In this document: positions 33,076-41,347 of the stretch, piece after piece | Layout of the letters: every line of letters begins with the position of its first letter | Numbering within the stretch: position 1 is the first letter of the stretch | Assembly: GCF_014645835.1 (NCBI RefSeq) | Contig: NZ_BMMM01000035.1 | Location: 1 to 63,201 of the forward strand | DNA length: 63,201 nucleotides | Direction: 5' to 3' | Source of the DNA: Streptomyces albiflavescens | Lineage (GTDB): Bacteria > Actinomycetota > Actinomycetes > Streptomycetales > Streptomycetaceae | Position numbers and translations under genes: made by a program | Notes under the pieces: generated by a model | What the model was told of the DNA's origin: nothing | What the model saw: only the letters and a program-made list of their open reading frames with translations | Database searches by the model: none

Positions 33076-33465
33076 GTGTGCGGTGGCGTGCGGAGGGCGG
33101 TCGCCTCGCGGCGGAAGGCTCCATGGGGCTTCAGCCGGACGATCGTCCCCATGGGCTATGGGCGAGGCCCGGGGACACTGTCCCCTCCGCAGCCACGTAT
33201 GGATGAACGGTGAACTACCCCTGCTTGTTCCGCTGTTGAGGCCGCGTGCCGTGTGAACTGCAGCACGCCCGGACCATGAGGCTGTGCCCATGCGCAGCGC
33301 AGGGAGCACGGCTCGGCGAGCACCGGAACGGTCATTGCGTGTGCTGGTGCGCCTTCGTCGGTGGGCGCCATGACCATGAACTTCGCCCTCCTGGCGGGCT
33401 GTTACTGCCTGTACCGAGACCATGGCGCCGCGCCCTGACACCGCCGGTCGAGAGGCCGCTCGGAG

Positions 33466-34704
33466 TTATAGGCGGATGACGATGAGGGCGATGTCGTCAG
33501 GGGCGCCACCAGCGACGCCGAGGCGGGTCAGCAGCGCGTCGGCCAGCTGGCCAGGGGCGAGGGTGCTGTCCTCGGCCAGGGCTGTGGTCAGACGTGCCAG
33601 GCTGGCGTCGATGTCCTCGTCGCGGCGCTCGATGAGGCCGTCGGTGTACAGCACGAGGGTGTCCCCCGGGGCGTAGGACAGGCCGGCCTGGGGGCGGGGG
33701 ACATGGTGCGGGCGGGCGCCGAGCGGCGGATCAGTCGCCTGGTCCAGCATTTCGCAGGTCCCGTCGGAGTGGAGCAGGACGGGTGGTGGGTGCCCGGCGT
33801 TGCTGTAGATGATCAGCATGCTGCGGGTGTCGATGAGTACCTTGACCGCGGTTGCGGCCGTCGCGCCTTCAAGGGAGCGGGCGTACAGACCGAGGACCTC
33901 CAGAGCCTGGGCAGGACTGGGAGTGGCGCGGATGACTGCGCTCAGGGCGCTGCGGAGCATGCCCATGACGGCCGCGGCGTGCAGGCCGTGGCCGACGACA
34001 TCTCCGACCGCCGCGGCGTATCGGTCGGGTGGCAGGTCGACGACGTCGTACCAGTCGCCGCATACGTTCAGCGACGTGGTGGCAGGCAGGTAGCGCACAG
34101 CGATGTTGTCGTTGTGCCGGTCGAGGTCGGGGATGTAGAGCATGGCTTCCTGCAGGGTGACGGCGACCTGCTGTTCACGGGCATGGGCCTCGCGCAGTTC
34201 CTGGTTCAGCTGGTGCACCTCGCGGGCCCGCACGTACAGCTCGGCTGCCATGCCCTTCTCCCGCTCGCTGAACTCACCGGTGAGCTCGCGAGCCTGGCCT
34301 GAGTGGACAAAGGCGGTAACGTCCTCGGCCCGTTGAACGATCCACTTCACCCTGCCGTCAGGCCCGAGAATCGGGGTGTGGACCTCGGACCACCATCGCT
34401 CCTCGAACCTGCCCGGCTGGTTGGGCGCGGGGATGTCGTACCGCTGCAGCACCAGGGTGTCCGGTTGCCCGGTGTCCAGGACCTGGAGCAGTGACGCCTT
34501 CAGGTTCCGTTGTGTGCCTTCGGGGGTGCCTGGGTTCTCCGGCAGGACGTCGAAGAAGTACTTCTCGATCAGCTCGTCCCTGGTCCGCCCGGTGGTCAGC
34601 AGGTATGCCGGATTGACGTAGCGAACCACCAGGTCCGTGTCCAGCACCAGGTACGGGCTTGGAGTGGCGTCGAAGAACGCCGTGAAGTCGATGTCCGTTG
34701 TCAC
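33466..34704 (-). CDS. PAS-SpoIIE (PP2C-type) serine phosphatase
   Basis: A 412-residue cytosolic phosphatase with an N-terminal PAS sensor. Residues 1-135 are PAS: IDFTAFFDATPSPYLVLDTD, VRYVNPAYLLTTGRTRDELI, then a PAC-like strand pair ending VQRAEDVTAF. A coiled-coil linker (about 140-185, AREVHQLNQELREAHAREQ) leads to the SpoIIE domain: VCGDWYDVVDLPPDR, VGDVVGHGLHAAAVMG, NAGHPPPVLL, TLVLYTDGLIERRD and PDDIALIVIRL. GTG start at 34704. Its substrate should be a phosphorylated STAS anti-anti-sigma protein, none of which is in the window. Confidence 0.9.
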   Translation of the reverse strand: MTTDIDFTAFFDATPSPYLVLDTDLVVRYVNPAYLLTTGRTRDELIEKYFFDVLPENPGTPEGTQRNLKASLLQVLDTGQPDTLVLQRYDIPAPNQPGRFEERWWSEVHTPILGPDGRVKWIVQRAEDVTAFVHSGQARELTGEFSEREKGMAAELYVRAREVHQLNQELREAHAREQQVAVTLQEAMLYIPDLDRHNDNIAVRYLPATTSLNVCGDWYDVVDLPPDRYAAAVGDVVGHGLHAAAVMGMLRSALSAVIRATPSPAQALEVLGLYARSLEGATAATAVKVLIDTRSMLIIYSNAGHPPPVLLHSDGTCEMLDQATDPPLGARPHHVPRPQAGLSYAPGDTLVLYTDGLIERRDEDIDASLARLTTALAEDSTLAPGQLADALLTRLGVAGGAPDDIALIVIRL

Positions 34705-35328
34705 TACGCGCTCTCCGTAGAGCTTGCGAGCGCGACCGCCTGCACTTCCACTCTACGAGCGATCCAGCGTCCGTGCTCGCCCCACGGCATCCAGAAGCCG
34801 GTGCAGGGTCACCGCTTCGCCTGTATCTGCGCAGGTCAAGCACGCCTGCTTGGCGACCTCCCGGACGAGCAGCAGGTGCGGGCGGGGCAGGCGCCGGGGC
34901 GGTCGCCGCCCCTCTCCCCGGCGAACCAGCAGCAGACGGGAGGACCGCAGCAGGGCCGCGTCCTGCGCCTTGCTGTGCGCGACCGCGACCGCGCCCCCCG
35001 ATGGAGCGGCCGGCCGCGCCGCCCCGTAGGCCGGAGTGCGCACGGAGGAACCCAGCCGACACTGGTTACTCGCGGTAGTCGGTCCGCTGGGAGCTCGGCA
35101 AGGTCCGGCGATCGGTGATGGTCAGGGCCGCAGGATCCCTGCGAAGCCAGAGGCAGGTGCCGACCTGCCTGCGGTACTGACCCTGCTCGCGGACGAGGAG
35201 CAGGTGGTGGACCTGGCGACGGTTGCCGTGCGAACACCTCTGACCGTTGCGTGTCCTGCGACGACGGCCGGCCGGGGCCAGAATGAGATGGACCGTGGAC
35301 GCCCGGCCCGCCGCTAGGCCTTTGAATG
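34705..35328. other. Gene-poor stretch; weak coding traces only
   Basis: A minus-strand frame 34753-35043 (GTG start, no ribosome site) ends with the plausible text EVAKQACLTCADTGEAVTLH. A second trace near 35066-35240 reads HHLLLVREQGQYRRQVGTCL. Both share a HLLLVRE segment (GGACGAGSAGCAGGTG on the plus strand), as if one were a decayed copy of the other. Neither is convincing as an intact gene. Confidence 0.35.
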
Positions 35329-36318
35329 TCAGGGCAGTACGACGATCTTGCGTCCTTGGCCGGCTGCGAACTGGTCGAGTGCTTGCGGGTACTCCGTCAG
35401 CGGCAGTCGGTGGCTGATGAACACCTGCGGATCGAGCACCCCGGTGGCGAACACTTCCGCCGCGCGCTCGTAGCTGTGCAGCACTGCCATGGAGCCGGTG
35501 ATGGTGATTTCGTGGTTGTAGATGCGGTACGGCGAGATGGTGGCTGTCGTCGCGTAGTCGGATACCCCGAACTGCAGAAAGGTCCCGGCCTTGGCGACCC
35601 GGTCCAGGCCGTCCTGGATGGCGGCGGCGTTGCCGGTCGCGTCGACGACCACGTCCCAACCGGTCGGCCGCCCCAACTCGTCGGCCGAGAGCGCCGCCTG
35701 GGAGCAGCCCAGTTCCTCAGCCGTCGCCAGCCGTTCCGGGTTGATGTCGACGACGTCCACCGAGGCGGCGCCGGTGCGCTTGGCCAGTTCCAGCATCATC
35801 AGACCCATCGTGCCGCTCCCGTAGATCAGCACGTGGGAGCCGATCCTGCTGCTGAGTACGTCGTAGCCGCGTACGGCGCAGGACAGCGGTTCGATCAGGG
35901 CCGCGTCCTGGACGTCCACGTGGTCCGGCAGGCGTACGCAGTTGGCGACGGGCGCCACGGCGTATTCGGCGGCGCCACCCGCCACAGTCACGCCGATCGC
36001 CTGCCACCGGTCGCAGAGGTTGTTGCGTCCCACCCGGCAGTAGCGGCACTCGTTGCAGTAGAGCGAGGGGTCCACGGCGACCCGGTCGCCGATGGCGAGT
36101 TCGGTGACCTCGCTGCCGAGGCCCACGACCTCGCCGGCGAACTCGTGGCCCGGGACGATCGGCAGGGTCGGTGCGAACTCGCCCTGGAGGATGTGCAGAT
36201 CGGTCCCGCACAGCCCGCAGGCCGCCACGTCGACCACGACCTCGCGCGGCCCGGGCGTGGGGTCGGGCACCGTGGTGACGGTGACCTTTCCGGGGGCTTC
36301 GATGACAGCGGCTTTCAC
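35329..36318 (-). CDS. Zinc-dependent alcohol/polyol dehydrogenase
   Basis: A 329-residue MDR-family enzyme, cytosolic, oxidising a secondary alcohol (probably a sugar alcohol) with NAD(P). GTG start 7 bases after AGGAG. Catalytic zinc: Cys37 in ACGLCGTD, His-Glu in IVPGHEFAGEVVG. Structural zinc: CNECRYCRVGRNNLC. Rossmann fold: VLIYGSGTMGLMMLELAKRT, then VDVVDINPERLATA, whose Asp favours NAD. It is the last gene of the DeoR-SBP-permease operon and overlaps the permease stop by 4 bases. That context, with no hydrolase, points to polyol (sorbitol, mannitol, xylitol-like) uptake and oxidation to the ketose. Confidence 0.9.
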   Translation of the reverse strand: MKAAVIEAPGKVTVTTVPDPTPGPREVVVDVAACGLCGTDLHILQGEFAPTLPIVPGHEFAGEVVGLGSEVTELAIGDRVAVDPSLYCNECRYCRVGRNNLCDRWQAIGVTVAGGAAEYAVAPVANCVRLPDHVDVQDAALIEPLSCAVRGYDVLSSRIGSHVLIYGSGTMGLMMLELAKRTGAASVDVVDINPERLATAEELGCSQAALSADELGRPTGWDVVVDATGNAAAIQDGLDRVAKAGTFLQFGVSDYATTATISPYRIYNHEITITGSMAVLHSYERAAEVFATGVLDPQVFISHRLPLTEYPQALDQFAAGQGRKIVVLP

Positions 36319-37202
36319 TTGACTGCTCCTAGGGACAGGCCGCGGACCAGTTTGTCCTGGGCGGCGAAACCGGCGATGAGAACCGGCAGGGAGACCAACG
36401 TGGCGGCGGCGCAGAGCCGGGCGAGGAAGAGGCCCTCGCTGGTGATGAAGCCGACGAGGAAGACCGGGGCGGTCGACGCCTGGGTCGCGGTGAGGTTGAC
36501 GGCGAACATGAACTCGTTCCAGCTGAAGATGAAGCAGATCAGCGAGGTGGCCGCGAGACCGGGCATGGCGACCGGCGCGACGATGCGCAGCAGCACGGTG
36601 GGCAGTCCGGCGCCGTCGACCTCGGCTGCCTCCAGGATCTCCTTGGGCACCTCGGCGAGGAACGAGCGCATCATCCACACCGCGATCGGCAGGTTCATGG
36701 CGGTGTAGAGGACGATCAGGGTCCACACGTTGTCCAGCATCCCGGCGTCCTTGACGATCAGATACACCGGCAGCAGGGCCGCGATGGCCGGCAGGAACTT
36801 GGTGGACAGGAAGAAGAACATCACGTCGGTCCACTTCCGGACCGGCTTGATGGACAGCGCGTAGGCCGTCGGCACAGCGAGGGCGAGCACCAGCAGCGTC
36901 GAAATGACGCTGGCCATGGCCGAGTTGAGCAGGAACGGGGTGATGTCCCGGCTGAACAGCAGTTTGTACTGGTCGTAGGTGAGCGGCGCCAGCAGGCTGG
37001 GCGGGTTGGTCGCCGCGTCCGCCTCCTGGTGGAAGGAGGTGAGTACCATCCAGGCCACCGGCGCGAAGAACGCCAGGGTGGCGAGCCAGGCGACGAAGGT
37101 CCACCCGGGTGACAGTCGGGGCGTACCTGCGTGGTCGTCGTGGCGGCGCAGGAGCTTCTTGAGCCTCGTGCCGGGCGCGGCGACCGCAGCGTGAGCGGTC
37201 AT
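36315..37202 (-). CDS. Carbohydrate ABC transporter permease (MalG-type)
   Basis: A 295-residue inner-membrane permease with six predicted helices (WTFVAWLATLAFFAPVAWMV, ASVISTLLVLALAVPTAYAL, FLPAIAALLPVYLIV, TLIVLYTAMNLPIAVWMM, ATSLICFIFSWNEFMFAVNL, LVSLPVLIAGFAA). The cytoplasmic EAA loop EAAEVDGAGLPTVLLRIVAP docks the ATPase. It overlaps both neighbours by 4 bases (permease upstream, dehydrogenase downstream). No ATPase gene is present in the locus, so a shared MsiK-type ATPase is expected. The family (MalG/SmoG) fits polyol or disaccharide transport. Confidence 0.93.
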   Translation of the reverse strand: MTAHAAVAAPGTRLKKLLRRHDDHAGTPRLSPGWTFVAWLATLAFFAPVAWMVLTSFHQEADAATNPPSLLAPLTYDQYKLLFSRDITPFLLNSAMASVISTLLVLALAVPTAYALSIKPVRKWTDVMFFFLSTKFLPAIAALLPVYLIVKDAGMLDNVWTLIVLYTAMNLPIAVWMMRSFLAEVPKEILEAAEVDGAGLPTVLLRIVAPVAMPGLAATSLICFIFSWNEFMFAVNLTATQASTAPVFLVGFITSEGLFLARLCAAATLVSLPVLIAGFAAQDKLVRGLSLGAVK

Positions 37203-38158
37203 CGGGATACCTCCTCGCGGAACAGCGACGCGATGGTGCGCAGCGCGAAGGTCGCGATCACGATCGAGCCGAGCACGACGACCACTCCGGCGGCGGCCGC
37301 CTGGCCGTACTCGTACTTGCGGAACATGGTCAGGTAGATCTCGTAGGGCAGGTTGGTCGTCTGGGAGCCGGGGCCGCCCTGGGTGATGGTGTAGACGGCG
37401 TCGAAGGTCTGCACGACGTAGATCGTGCCGAGCAGGACGCCCAGCTCGATGTACTGGCGCAGGTGCGGCAGGGTGATGTGGCGGAAGGTCGCCATGGCCG
37501 ACGCCCCGTCGACCTTCGCCGCCTCCAGGACGTCACCGGGCTGTGCCTGCAGACCGGCCAGGAGGATCAGCATCATGAACGGGGTCCACTGCCAGACCAG
37601 TGAGGCCACGACGGCGGGCATGGGGTAAGAGGAAACCCAGTCGATTGTGGGGCCGTTGGAGGCGCCGAAGAGCCGGTATACGGCGTTGAGGGTGCCGTTG
37701 AGCAGGCCGTAGTCGGGGTTGTAGATGGCGTGCTTCCACAGCAGCGCCGCCGCGACCGGCATAACGAGGAACGGTGCGATGAGCATGGTCCGCGCCAGGC
37801 CGCGGCCGACGAACCGGCGGTCGAGCAGCATCGCCAGACCGAGGCCGAGGACCACGCTGATGAGGACCACGGATGCGGTGAGGACGACGGTGTTGAGGAC
37901 CGCGTTGCGCAGCCGCTCGTCGGTGAAGACGAACTCGAAGTTGGACAGGCCGACGAAGTGCCGGTCGCCCGGCTTGAGGATGTTCCACTGGAAGGTGGAG
38001 ATCACGAGCGTGGCCACGAAGGGCAGTTGAGTGACGGCGATGGTGAAGACGAGCGCCGGCAGCAGCGGGATGCGGCGCTTCCATCTGCTGACGCGGTTGG
38101 ACGTGCGCGGTCGGCTGGGCGGTGGTGCTGTCTCGGGGGGAGCGGTGAGCGTGGTCAT
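37199..38158 (-). CDS. Carbohydrate ABC transporter permease (MalF-type)
   Basis: A 319-residue membrane permease, partner of the MalG-type protein. Helices include LPALVFTIAVTQLPFVATLV, VVLTASVVLISVVLGLGLAM, TMLIAPFLVMPVAAALLW, PAVVASLVWQWTPFMMLILL and GVVVVLGSIVIATFAL. The EAA motif is EAAKVDGASAMATFRHITLP. It starts 80 bases after the binding protein and overlaps the next permease by 4 bases. The basic N-terminus before helix 1 is cytoplasmic. Confidence 0.93.
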   Translation of the reverse strand: MTTLTAPPETAPPPSRPRTSNRVSRWKRRIPLLPALVFTIAVTQLPFVATLVISTFQWNILKPGDRHFVGLSNFEFVFTDERLRNAVLNTVVLTASVVLISVVLGLGLAMLLDRRFVGRGLARTMLIAPFLVMPVAAALLWKHAIYNPDYGLLNGTLNAVYRLFGASNGPTIDWVSSYPMPAVVASLVWQWTPFMMLILLAGLQAQPGDVLEAAKVDGASAMATFRHITLPHLRQYIELGVLLGTIYVVQTFDAVYTITQGGPGSQTTNLPYEIYLTMFRKYEYGQAAAAGVVVVLGSIVIATFALRTIASLFREEVSR

Positions 38159-38237
38159 GGATGGTTCCTCTGCCGGTGCCGGCGGGGGGTGGGGAAGCGG
38201 CGCCCGGCCGGCGCGGGGGCCGGCCGGGCGGTGACGG

Positions 38238-39593
38238 TCACTGGTAGTTCTTCGCGACGTCCTCGGCGAGCTTCTGGCCGTCGTTCAGGGCCTTGTCCAC
38301 GCTGGTCTTGCCGGCGATGGTGGCGGAGATCTCCTGGGTGACCTTGGTTCCCAGGTCCTGGAACTCGGGGATGGCCACGTACTGGATGCCCACGGTCGGC
38401 CTGGGCTGGACGCCCGGGTTGGCCGGGTCGGCTCCCTCGATGGACTTCAGCGTGAGGTCACCGAACGCCCCAGCGGCCTTCTGGTACTGCGGGATCCCGT
38501 ACGTGCTGGCCCGCTTGCCGGCCGGGACGCGCGCCCAGCCGAGCTTCTCACCGACCAGCTTCTCGTACTTCTTGCTGGAGGCCCACAGCATGAACTTCGA
38601 GGCGGCGTCGGCGTTCTTGGTGGTCTTGGGCATGGCCCACGCCCAACTCCACAGCCAGCCACTGCTCTTGGTCTCGACAGTGGGTGCGTAGGCGTAGCCC
38701 ACATGCCCGGCGATCTTGCTGGAGCTGGAGTCCTCCAGCGACCCGGCCGCGCTGGTCGCGTCGTACCACATCGCGACCTTCTTCTGGCTCATGGCGTTCA
38801 GGCACTCGGTGAAGCCGGCCTGCGCCGCTCCCGCCTCCCCGTGCTTCCTGACCAGGTCGACGTAGAAGTTCGTCGCCTTCTTGAACGCCGGGCTGTTGAC
38901 CTGGGCCTTCCAGTCCTTGGTGAACCAGGTGCCGCCGAAGGTGTTGACCACGGACGTCAGCGGCGCCCCGAGTTCGCCCCAGCCGGCCAGACCGCGCAGG
39001 CAGATGCCCCGCATACCGGGCTCGGCGCCGTCGACCTTGGCCGCGATGTCGGCGATCTGCTGCCAGGTCGGGTGCTCGGGCACCGTGATGCCCTTCGCCT
39101 TCATGACGTCCTTGTTGTACATGAGGAAGGACGACTCGCCGTAGAACGGAAGGGCATAGAGCTTGCCGTCGGAGCCGGACAGCGACTGCACCATCGGCTT
39201 GAGCAGATCAGCCTTGTCGAAGCTCGTGTCCTTGTCGGCGTAGGAGCCCAGTTCGTGCAGCCAGCCGTTCTTGGTCCAGATCGGTACCTCGTAGGCGCCG
39301 ATGGTGGCGACGTCGTACTGGCCGGCCTGGGTGGCGATGTCCTGGGTGACCTTGTCGCGCAGCTCGTTCTCGGGAAGGATCGTGAAGTTCACCTTGATGC
39401 CCGTGTCCTTCGTGAACGTGCTCTTCGTCAGCTTCGCGATGTCCTCCATCTGCGGATTGCCGACCATCAGCACATTGACGGACTTGCCGCCGCCACCAGA
39501 ACTTGATGAGCCGCCGGCCCCGCTACAGGCGACCAGCAGCGAGCCCGCGGCCGTGGCCGTGGTGAGGACATGGATCATTCTTCGTGTGCGCAT
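38238..39593 (-). CDS. Sugar/polyol-binding lipoprotein of an ABC importer
   Basis: A 451-residue lipoprotein, cluster-1 solute-binding protein. Signal with lipobox LLVACSG; the Ser/Gly-rich linker GGSSSSGGGG follows the lipidated Cys. The mature protein shows SBP text VNVLMVGNPQMEDIAKLTKS, YDVATIGAYEVPIW, LYALPFYGESSFLMYNKDVM and HPTWQQIADIAAKVDG, closest in feel to sorbitol/mannitol-binding SmoE-like proteins. It is the first structural gene after the DeoR regulator (84-base gap with a small CCCCCG/CGGGGG hairpin at 39636-39653 that could trim regulator read-through). With the downstream dehydrogenase, this supports a polyol ligand. Confidence 0.92.
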   Translation of the reverse strand: MRTRRMIHVLTTATAAGSLLVACSGAGGSSSSGGGGKSVNVLMVGNPQMEDIAKLTKSTFTKDTGIKVNFTILPENELRDKVTQDIATQAGQYDVATIGAYEVPIWTKNGWLHELGSYADKDTSFDKADLLKPMVQSLSGSDGKLYALPFYGESSFLMYNKDVMKAKGITVPEHPTWQQIADIAAKVDGAEPGMRGICLRGLAGWGELGAPLTSVVNTFGGTWFTKDWKAQVNSPAFKKATNFYVDLVRKHGEAGAAQAGFTECLNAMSQKKVAMWYDATSAAGSLEDSSSSKIAGHVGYAYAPTVETKSSGWLWSWAWAMPKTTKNADAASKFMLWASSKKYEKLVGEKLGWARVPAGKRASTYGIPQYQKAAGAFGDLTLKSIEGADPANPGVQPRPTVGIQYVAIPEFQDLGTKVTQEISATIAGKTSVDKALNDGQKLAEDVAKNYQ

Positions 39594-39677
39594 GAGTGAC
39601 TCCAGGGGGAAGTTTCGAGGGCGTGGGGAACCAAGCCCCCGGACCTGCGGGGGTGGGACAGGGAAATGAACCGCGGC

Positions 39678-40439
39678 TCAGACCCGGATGACCTCGGGAC
39701 CCAGCAGCGAGTAGCGGTGTGCTTCGGAGGCGGGCAGCCCGGCGTCGGTGACGATCGCCTCGAACTCCGTGACGTCTGCGAAGCGGCAGAAGCTCGCGGC
39801 ACCGAACTTCGTATGGACCCCGGAGAAGACCCGGCGCCTGGCGGCCTTGAGGACCTGTGCCTTGACCTCGCTGACCGCGGGATCGGGGGTGGTGAGTCCG
39901 TGCTCACGGGAGATGCCGTTCGCGCCGACGTATGCCAGGTCGATGACGAAGCCGGACAGCATGCGGGTCGCCCAGTGGTCGACCGTGGCCAGGGTCCCGC
40001 CGCGCACCCGGCCGCCGAGCAGCAGCACGGTGATGTTCTCGGCGGAAGCCAGGTCCCCGGCGGTGGCCAGCGAGGAGGTGACCACGGTCAGTGGCCGGTC
40101 GCGGGGGAGTGCGGCGGCGATGAGCTGCGGGGTGTAGCCCTCGTCGATGAAGACGGTCTCGGCATCCCCGAGCAGTTCGGCCGCAGCGACCGCGATCCGG
40201 GATTTCTCGGGGACGTGCACGGTGGTACGGAAGGCGAGCGTGGTCTCGAAGCCCGCGCTCTCCACGGGATGGGCACCGCCGTGAATACGCCGGACCAGCC
40301 CGTGCCTCTCCAATAGGTTCAGATCGCGCCTCACGGTTTCCTTGGAGACCCCGAGGTCGGCAGCGAGAGTTCCGACGTCCACGGATCCGGAACGGCGTGC
40401 CGTTTCCAGAATTCCGCGTCTTCGTTCATCGGCGTCCAC
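39678..40439 (-). CDS. DeoR/GlpR-family transcriptional regulator
   Basis: A 253-residue repressor-type regulator. Residues 1-57 are the DeoR winged helix (RRRGILETARRSGSVDVGTL, AADLGVSKETVRRDLNLLER, GLVRRIHGGA). The rest is the DeoRC sugar-phosphate sensor: FIDEGYTPQLIAAALP, VVTSSLATAGDLAS, VLLLGGRVRGGTLAT and YVGANGISREHGLTTPDPAV. GTG start 6-7 bases after GGAGG. It is upstream of and co-directional with the transporter-dehydrogenase genes, so it probably autoregulates the operon and responds to a phosphorylated or free polyol. Repeated TGCCCGTT text lies 150-260 bases upstream. Confidence 0.92.
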   Translation of the reverse strand: MDADERRRGILETARRSGSVDVGTLAADLGVSKETVRRDLNLLERHGLVRRIHGGAHPVESAGFETTLAFRTTVHVPEKSRIAVAAAELLGDAETVFIDEGYTPQLIAAALPRDRPLTVVTSSLATAGDLASAENITVLLLGGRVRGGTLATVDHWATRMLSGFVIDLAYVGANGISREHGLTTPDPAVSEVKAQVLKAARRRVFSGVHTKFGAASFCRFADVTEFEAIVTDAGLPASEAHRYSLLGPEVIRV

Positions 40440-40586
40440 GGCGACACCTCCATTTCACGGCTCTGCGCGTTGCGCCCGCGCCGGCTGTTTCCCGGAGCCC
40501 GGCCCGTTCGGACTTCGATGGCCAAATTTCTACAAGGGGATTGCCCATACTGACCAGGTTCGTCGTAGAGCAGTTCACGACCGAAT

Positions 40587-40699
40587 GTGCCCGTTTTCTG
40601 GAGTGCGCAGGCCCTGGATGATGCCGTGGAGGGCTCCGCAGCGCGGAAGATTGTTGCCCGCTCGGCGACCGACGTGTGCCCGTTCGCTGCCCGTTTTCC
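40587..40699. repeat. Repeated TGCCCGTT-type motif, possible DeoR operator array
   Basis: TGTGCCCGTTTT at 40587-40598, TGTTGCCCGCTC at 40652-40663, TGTGCCCGTTCG at 40675-40686 and CTGCCCGTTTTC at about 40687-40698, all in the same orientation. They lie 150-260 bases upstream of the DeoR start in an AT-richer stretch. Confidence 0.4.
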
Positions 40700-41278
40700 C
40701 GACGGGATTCGGACAGTCGGCCGGGGTCCCGCGCTGAAAGTCCAACTACCTGCGGAATTGCTTTCTCGATTTTCGGTCGCAGTCCGGAGCATGAGGTGAA
40801 TGCCTGCCGAGGCTCTGGGCCGCCATGACGCCGCTCGGAACTCTGTGCCGTCGTCCGGGCCGGTGACGCCGCGGTCGGGCGCTCAGCAGGTTTCGGCGTG
40901 CCGGATCGGGCCGGTGCTGCGTCAGTCCGCGTGGAAGCTGTCGCCCCGCGCTTGTTGAGGGCGGCCGGCCGCACCCGCCGTCGGCCTCATGGCGGCAACC
41001 GAGATCAGGTGGGCCCACCGCCCATGGAGCCGATGGTCGCCGTCGTTGCTGCCGGTGCGCTGGGGGTGTGCTGAGGCTGCGCTGGGGGTGCCGGGCCTGC
41101 AGTTCGTCGCGCTTCGGCGGCCCGGGCGGCCTTGGGGGCCGGTGCTCGCGGCCGTTGGTCATCAGCGGCCGCCCCGCCAGAGAAGTGGCGCAATTAGGGC
41201 ATTTCTGCGCGTATCCCCTTAGCTGGAATTTGGGTCTTGACAGGTGTGAAGACGTGACCTCAAAATCTCCGCACACAT

Positions 41279-41295
41279 TAGTCATTGAGCAATGA
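41279..41295 (+). promoter_or_regulatory. Palindrome before the nitrilase-glycosidase operon
   Basis: GTCATTG (41280-41286) and CAATGAC (41289-41295) form a perfect 7-bp inverted repeat with a 2-base centre, 50 bases before the GTG start of the binding-protein gene. GntR-family regulators bind short palindromes of this size, so the operon-encoded GntR-SBP protein is the natural candidate. Confidence 0.45.
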
Positions 41296-41347
41296 CAAAT
41301 GGATGCACGGTGGCACCCGCTGATCACCAAGACTCGGAGGCAAGATC

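Larger units (their letters stand above)
40440..41347. other. Divergent control region between two sugar operons
   Basis: 908 bases with no recognisable gene; frames on both strands lack motifs. It holds the promoters of the DeoR operon (minus) and the binding-protein operon (plus). AT-rich tracts occur near 40530-40600 and 41195-41300. In the latter, a run including ATTAGTCATTGAGCAATGAC (41276-41295) carries the inverted repeat GTCATTG/CAATGAC, a possible operator of the plus-strand operon, 50 bases before its start codon. Confidence 0.5.
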
